This document shows, piece after piece, positions 58,187 through 64,000 of a stretch of 64,000 nucleotides of DNA. Under the pieces are notes generated by a model that was given only the letters and a program-made list of their open reading frames with translations, made no database searches and was not told the origin of the DNA. How positions within the stretch are numbered: position 1 is the first letter of the stretch; the number at the start of each line of letters is the position of its first letter. Both the position numbers and the translations under genes were made by a program. Location: positions 110,519,366-110,583,365 of the forward strand of contig OZ021721.1 in the NCBI GenBank assembly GCA_963978545.1. Direction: 5' to 3'. This DNA comes from Linyphia triangularis (Eukaryota; Arthropoda; Arachnida; Araneae; Linyphiidae).

Positions 58187-59494
58187 ATGCCTTCAAGCCC
58201 GATTCAAGGATTCTCTATGGCAGATAGCTCAACACAAAATAGTTTTGAATGTACAACAAGTATTACAGCGCAGTATGATGAAGCTGAAAGTGAAATAAAA
58301 GATGTAAGTAAAAGCCGCTTTAACCAAGGTCATGCTTTGCTTCGGAAGCAAGCACAACGACCCATAATTTTGCAGGCACAAAAGGCATTTGGTCGAAGAA
58401 GATTTACGTTTTCAGGTAATCAAGATCAGAAAGTAGTATACAAGAAAAGACGTCGATTTACAAGTGTTGCTTTACCCACCAAGTTCTTGTTGGGTGGGAA
58501 TATTAATGATCCTTTAAATTTGGGAAGTTTGCAAGATGAGAAAATTAATCAACAGTTAAATGAATTTTCTCCTGCCTCATCTCCAATGCCTATGCCAAAT
58601 CGACGAACTCAAGTTCAAGTTCTCATTCCGCCAAACATTTATGATCCTTTAAATTTAAATACAGGTGAGGATATTGAATTCAATCTCTTATCTTCAAAAC
58701 CCCGCAAACGTAGACGGCATCGCAAGGCGAGAAAAGATGATGATAGTGTAGATATATCCCCTACCGAAGAATTGCCTCAATTTAGTCTAACTTCTGATAC
58801 AGACCATTCTAGCATTTTTCTTCTTTCATACGATGAGTGTATTGATAAAGAGTTTAAGAATAAAGATACAAAACTAGAGTCTCCTAGCGATAAAGATGAC
58901 ACCATTTCACAAGTCGCAGATACGAAGGATGAAATTGAACTTGGAAAAATATCCACCCCGGTTTTTCGAGGATCTCCTTCTAAAGTAACCAAAAAAACTT
59001 TTCCCAGAAGTGTCTCGAAAGATGAGAATGTTAAAAGTGCAGAGCAGAAGCAAGTTGTAAAGCAAAGGAAGACAAAAGTTCGACAAGACACTGTCAAATT
59101 TCGAGCAAATGCTGAAAAATTTTGCTATGGTAATCACATACCAAATCAATCAAATTGGAATTTTGGTGTTGATCCTGACATTGATTATAGACTACAATTC
59201 TTTAACGAAGAATTTTTTCATGGTAAAGATGTGTTGGATATTGGTTGCAATGCAGGACAGCTTTCATTGCATGTTGCATCCCATTATCATCCTAATAAGA
59301 TTGTTGGAATTGATATTGATAAGAAACTTATCAACAAAGCTCAAAGGACTGTACGTCTCCATTTGAGTGAAGAGATTGGAAGGAGGGAGAAGTTTCCGTC
59401 ATCGATGGCAACTCTATATGGTCCTTTGGCGAAGTTGGTCAAGTCTTCTGTGAAGCAGCTCCATGAATTCCCAAATAATATAACTTTCTTTGAG
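58187..59494 (+). CDS. MEPCE: 7SK snRNA methylphosphate capping enzyme (MEPCE/Bin3), first coding exon
   Basis: The exon encodes 436 residues ending ...NNITFFE, at a phase-0 junction before a consensus donor GTAAGT (59495). MEPCE/Bin3 transfers a methyl group from S-adenosylmethionine to the 5' gamma-phosphate of 7SK (and related) snRNA in the nucleus, stabilising the 7SK RNP that restrains P-TEFb. Visible are a basic KKRRRF stretch, the family-specific LLGGNINDPLNL (about residues 104-115) and IPPNIYDPLNLNT (about 149-161) motifs, and KPRKRRRHRKARK. A low-complexity acidic/serine linker follows. The Bin3 domain then starts with FCYGNHI and DYRL, followed by SAM motif I VLDIGCNAGQLSLHV (about 353-367), then IVGIDIDKKLINKAQ. 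The later SAM/RNA-binding half of the domain is absent and must lie in exons past 64000. The ATG is the first in the spliced exon in this frame. Confidence 0.95.
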
Positions 59495-61562
59495 GTAAGT
59501 TTCAAGTTTTTTGTGTTATTTATCGCATACTAATTTTTTTTTATTGTTTAAAATCTAGCCAGTGTATGGAAATCTCGTACCCTATATGCATCGGACATCA
59601 AATTGTGGCTTCATACAAGAAATAACTCAACATTTTTATTTTAAAGTTATATGGGTAAATTTCTTGTTTAGTGTATGATTTGGAGTGATTTTGGAAATGG
59701 GCACCAAGGCAAAAATTATGTGTTTTCAAGTTTGTTGTCAAGTTAATCACCATTTAAATTTTAAGGGTTGCCATACAAATCTTAATTTTATCACTTGCCA
59801 ATTATCACCAATGCTGCCTAATCCCAATCGTACCATAGACTAGGAATTAACAGTTAAATGTAGCATATAATGTTTTAGTGTGTAAAATAAGGTGCATTGA
59901 AGAAAAATTTTCAGGTAAAATTGGTAAAGCTCAATTTTCATATTTATGACAATTTATATATATCGGTTAGATTTCTGACGCAGTCTGAATAGTTCAAAAT
60001 TTAATATTAATAATTGTGACTGTCATTGATTAAAATTTTAATTAAATTATGTGTCAGATGTTCATTGAATATTTTAAACTTTTTACCTTAATTTAAAATT
60101 TTGAATTTTGTTACATCAAACCTTTTCTTTATTGTCTAGTAAACCAAGTCTTTTATTTTCCAGATTTGTTTGTTACAAAAGTAAAAAGTAAACTTAATGA
60201 TTGGTACCTGAGGTAAACTCTACCTCCCCCCCCCCCTCCAACAATCTATACCTTGCTTATTACAGCATGTAGTCATTTGGTGAATAGTTCCTTAGATAAT
60301 TAAAAAAAAAGTTTTTCAAATTATGTTCCTCTGCCAAAATATCAATTTATTGGCATGTAAAACTGAAAATGTGATAAATAAATATTGTAGTAGTATACAT
60401 TTATCATGTAGCTTATTACAAAAGTATTTAAGTAAATATGAGGTGTCTTAGGTATAACTTAAATTAAGCATGTTTCAAAATACTATTTAGCATGACATTT
60501 AAATGTCATTGGTTAAACTTGAAATTAATTTGTAAATTTTTGGTTATAGCCATCTAAAATTAAATGTATAAATTTTTAAAAATTGCAGTGATTAAGAATG
60601 CAAGATTTATTTTATTTTCCCTCAGAATAATTTTGTACCAATTAATTTTAAAACAATTTCAATTTTCAATTTGCATCTATTTTAATGTATGGTTAATTTC
60701 TCATTTTTATACAATTTGTACAAAATTTAATTTTGCTCTCTTACTATAACAGCTCTCTTAATATGCTTGTTCTTGCAATGATAGGTTTCTGTGAGACCTT
60801 GGTTAATTTCCTTTATAACATGACTTTTGTGATTGATTTTCATTTATGTTTTATAAGCTTAAGATTTTCCTTCAAGTCTATATAAAAGAAAGGTCATTCA
60901 CTTATTAAAAAACTCCTAAGAAACGTTTTTGAACCTAAAGTTGGTTGTGATTGTAGCTCCTACTGAAATAGATCAGAATTGAAGTGACCAACTTTATTGA
61001 AGTTGGACCAAATGTTAAAAACAAATGTACAAAAGAACAAACACTGTGATATTAGGAGTAGTTCAAGAAGGGATCCAGAAGGGTGTAAAGATGGAAATAT
61101 CTCCCATCAACAACTTCTAAAAATTTAAGAAAAGGATGAAAAGCTGAAATTGGATAAAAGTGAGATTTAAAGCAATACTTTGTCAGATATATTTGAACAA
61201 AAATGGATTGAAATGATAAAATGACAAAGGGGAATACTATCTTTATAGCCAGGTATTTCATTTTGTATTTCAACAAGTGTTCACAATACTAGAGAGTGTC
61301 TCATTGTGTACATAAATGTTGAACTCCTTCCCATTTCTGTACATAAGCAGGAAATGCTTTGTCATGTAGTTTGCCATACCACTTTTTAGTAACCTTTCAA
61401 GTTGCATAGATTTGCTCTGCCTTCCCATCCTTGCATCGAAATACCACCCTGGATCCGTGGTAGCAGTGTCGAAAGTCGTCTACTATACGGTCCCTTAAAG
61501 AGCGTTTTTTACATTTTCGCTAAAAAATCGAGAGCTAAAAGTCAAAATGGAAAGAAAAAAGT

Positions 61563-61601
61563 TGTGTGTGTGTGTGTGGAGAAAGGGGGGAGGGGGGGGG
61601 G
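61563..61601. repeat. (GT)n and poly-G simple repeat
   Basis: A short GTGTGTGTGTGTGTG run is followed by G-rich sequence, AAAGGGGGGAGGGGGGGGGG, on the + strand, a possible G-quadruplex former in the intron. Confidence 0.8.
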
Positions 61602-62223
61602 GTTAGACCATGGTAAATCTAATGAAAGCCAAAAAAAAATATGTTTCTATTAAAAATGTTTTTTAAATTGTTTTATTAATTAATAATTAATTATTAAAAA
61701 AGAAATTGATGCAAAAGTTGATTGCTATTTATGTTTGGCCATTTACAAACTATCTTTTGAAACAAAAATTACTGAAATATATTAATTATTTAAGTATTTA
61801 TGGCCAAAAAACCAACTTTTTAAAATAACATTAATTTATCATTTTCTTTTTATCATTTAAATTACAAACCATTCATTAGAAAATTACGATTTTTTGTATT
61901 TCGCATTTTTTTTAATGCTGAATACAAATATGGGATAATATTATGAGGTTGCTATTGAACTTTTTAAAGTTTGGTTCTGTTTTAATATGTAGATGACCCC
62001 TCATGATAAAAAAAAACCTACATGCAATTATTAAAAACCTTCCACGATTTACAACGGTACCTTTTGTTTGTTATTTCAACAATTAGAGCACAAGATATAG
62101 CCATCGTTCTGATTTTTTTTTGGGTACTGTACCTAATAATTTACTTGATAAAAAAGTTCGTTATTTGATAAAAATGAAGAGTCTTCGACAGTTGAAAATA
62201 GTATTTTTCATTAGTTGTATGTG

Positions 62224-62365
62224 CCCCGAGGTTGCGGGTTCGAGTCCCGTGTTAGGCATGAGTGTTTGTAAATGTATGTTGGCTTGTCTAATGACGAATG
62301 TTTCGGCGCATTATAGCCCTCGTGTTGCTGACGGCGCCAGATAATCTGAAAACAACCAACCAACC
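62224..62365 (+). mobile_element. tRNA-derived SINE, 5'-truncated (family 2)
   Basis: A perfect 14-bp target duplication, ATTAGTTGTATGTG, lies at 62210-62223 and 62366-62379. The copy begins just before the B box (GCGGGTTCGAGTCCCG) and then follows the 45983 SINE almost base for base, including GACGAATGTTTCGG-GCATT and the CAACCAACC tail. It carries a 12-bp segment (TTAGGCATGAGT) that the other copy lacks. Truncation of the 5' end plus a target duplication is the hallmark of LINE-driven insertion. Confidence 0.95.
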
Positions 62366-62943
62366 ATTAGTTGTATGTGACAGCCGTATTTAATAAAGGC
62401 TACAAATAGGTGTATTGAAGATATGTTATATTTTAAATCAATGTTGTATTTTATTTGAAAAAATTCTTTATTTTAAGACTAAGGAATTTTTGGGGAATAA
62501 TCGGCAATATTTACAAAAAAAAAAATCGCGTTTTTTTTTAGAAAAAAAATAGACACGTTTTAGGTGGCAAATAGATATCCGTTTAAAACGGGGAAGTCAA
62601 TACTTATTAGGGCGAATTTCCGCGTCTGATGCCTCCACGAACGAGTGAAAATATGTTTCGACGCGTTTGAAAGCTTTTTTGAGAACATATACGGTTGTAT
62701 TGGAAAACCGAAAAGCGGTCCTTCATTATAAAGATAATAACATTGTTTGAAAGATAATACTATTTCGGACTTTCAAATCCGGTTTTTTAAACGAAGGCGT
62801 CTTCATATCGCCGGGTCGTTGCAAGGATGGCCTACTGTTTTAAATTTGAACTCTTTTCTTTCCTGTGCCTAATATAATATTTACTCCATGAATGAAGTAA
62901 TTTGTATTAACAGATTTATGAGAAGTAGGATCTAGCTTCTTTC

Positions 62944-63211
62944 AGGCGCGTAGCCAGGGGGAGGGATACGGGGATATATCCTCACCCGAAAATTTTCTAA
63001 TTAATATTAGAATGCAAAAAATCCATGGAATAATTTTTCTTTAAAATCGTTAGTTAATTTAAATGTTAATAAATTTCGAAACATAGGTAAAAAAATTACC
63101 TGTTATCTGAATTACTAAATACATTCAGCATTAATAACAAAAATAGTTGTTAGGATTTGACGATTTATAATTTCATATCCCCTCCCCAAAAAAATCTGGC
63201 TTCGCCCATGG
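62944..63211. mobile_element. hAT MITE (GGCGCGTAGCCAGG ends)
   Basis: The left end CAGGCGCGTAGCCAGGGGG and right end TCTGGCTTCGCCCATG are imperfect inverted repeats. The flanks CTTCTTTC (62936-62943) and CTTCTTCC (63212-63219) form an 8-bp target duplication with one mismatch. Ends reading CGTAGCCAGG are common among hAT MITEs of arthropods. The 268-bp interior is non-coding. Confidence 0.8.
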
Positions 63212-64000
63212 CTTCTTCCAGTGGAAACAAAGTAGTTTTCTTTATAGTACTTATAAAGTGAATACAGAAAATTAAAATATCGATCATTTATGAAGCTTTG
63301 CTTTTCATTTGTTTCTGAAAAAGTTTCTCTACGGGAATCGTCTCCTTAATTCCTTGCCTTTTTGCTCAAGTTTTTCCCAAGTAATGATACTTTAAGTAAT
63401 TACTATTCATTACCTTTGATTAAAAATATAAGAAAAAATTAATGAGGTAGTGCGAACGGTAAGTTATTTAGTATAGTAGATCTTATTTAATGTAACACTT
63501 CACTCGAACATTTCAATTTAATAATTTGTAATTTTTATGCTACGCTGAAAAAAGATGGGTACGGGCAGGATTATTTAAAGGGGAGAAGGGGGGGGGGGGT
63601 GCTGATCGTATACAGGGAGATGTGAGGTGACTGAAGTTTTTATTTTTTTTTTAAAACGTTGGCTTATCGAAAAGTTTACTTAGATATCTTTCTGAGATAT
63701 TAATTGTTATCAGAAAGATTAATTTGCTGTTTAAATGAATAATTTAAAAATCATATTATGTTGCTTTTTTTCTTGTGAATTTTACCGCATTCCTCCTCTT
63801 TATTTTTAATTATTTTCTTAACCCAGAGGGGTGCAAACAATCTCTGGCGATGCCCGTGTTGGAAAAACCTGGAAGAAAATCTATTGCAGTCAATTTTTTT
63901 TTTTTAATTAAGGTCAGACTGCTTGGATATTGTATTCAATCATTCCAATGTGTCCAATAATGGCCGCATTTTTCTTTGCGCTTCCGGAAGGATTTTAATC

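Larger units (their letters stand above)
59495..64000 (+). other. MEPCE intron (incomplete in window)
   Basis: The donor at 59495 is consensus, but no downstream sequence encoding the remaining Bin3 domain (the WIHLN-like and later segments) was found in any frame up to 64000. The intron is therefore at least 4.5 kb. It contains a SINE (62224), a hAT MITE (62944), a GT/G-rich simple repeat (61563-61601) and unassigned GC-richer patches at 61400-61500 and 62580-62830. Confidence 0.8.

Overview
This is an AT-rich, intron- and transposon-dominated stretch of a eukaryotic nuclear genome. GT-AG introns, AATAAA poly(A) signals, tRNA-derived SINEs, hAT, piggyBac, Harbinger, Tigger and Tc1/mariner-type elements and an I-type LINE with RNase H point to an arthropod. 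A spider or other arachnid is my best guess, but that is inference, not demonstrated. Only one host protein gene is secure: the 5' part of a MEPCE/Bin3 (7SK snRNA 5' gamma-phosphate methyltransferase) gene on the + strand at the right end. Its large first coding exon is 58187-59494, and its remaining exons lie beyond base 64000.

Layout. 1-700 is a diverged 375-bp tandem duplication. 1308-2231 is a hAT element with an 8-bp target duplication. 3861-5162 is an unclassified element built around seven copies of a 14-bp motif plus a decayed ORF. 6053-9840 is a tandem duplication of a ~1.8-2 kb unit that contains a ~210-bp satellite and a palindromic MITE. 12769-12931 is a SINE. 15512-19150 is a 3.6-kb element with 21-bp inverted ends that has been colonised by small hAT-like MITEs. 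22.8-29.9 kb holds a possible orphan exon, a Tigger transposase remnant, a Helitron-like 3' end and two diverged tandem duplications.

32071-40290 is one LINE (minus strand) carrying a stack of nested insertions. A Harbinger element lies in its 3' end, a piggyBac element inside the Harbinger, and a small TTAA MITE inside the piggyBac. A separate CAACC-tailed SINE sits in the reverse transcriptase region. Each boundary is supported by inverted repeats and/or target-site duplications.

40.3-48.6 kb holds a Tigger/mariner MITE, an inverted-repeat (foldback-like) element with internal insertions, and a second element with a motif array (GGTAACTGGGCCAT-like) and a decayed ORF. 48.6-53.2 kb has the signature of a four-exon, apparently non-coding spliced transcript. 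Its presumptive promoter shares a 45-bp box, in inverted orientation, with the presumptive promoter of the MEPCE gene. 55004-57191 is a second foldback-like element just upstream of MEPCE. The MEPCE intron beyond 59495 holds a SINE and a hAT MITE, each with target duplications.

No CRISPR array, rRNA or free-standing tRNA gene was seen, and no multi-gene system other than transposons. Most short ORFs in the window are chance reading frames in AT-rich DNA.
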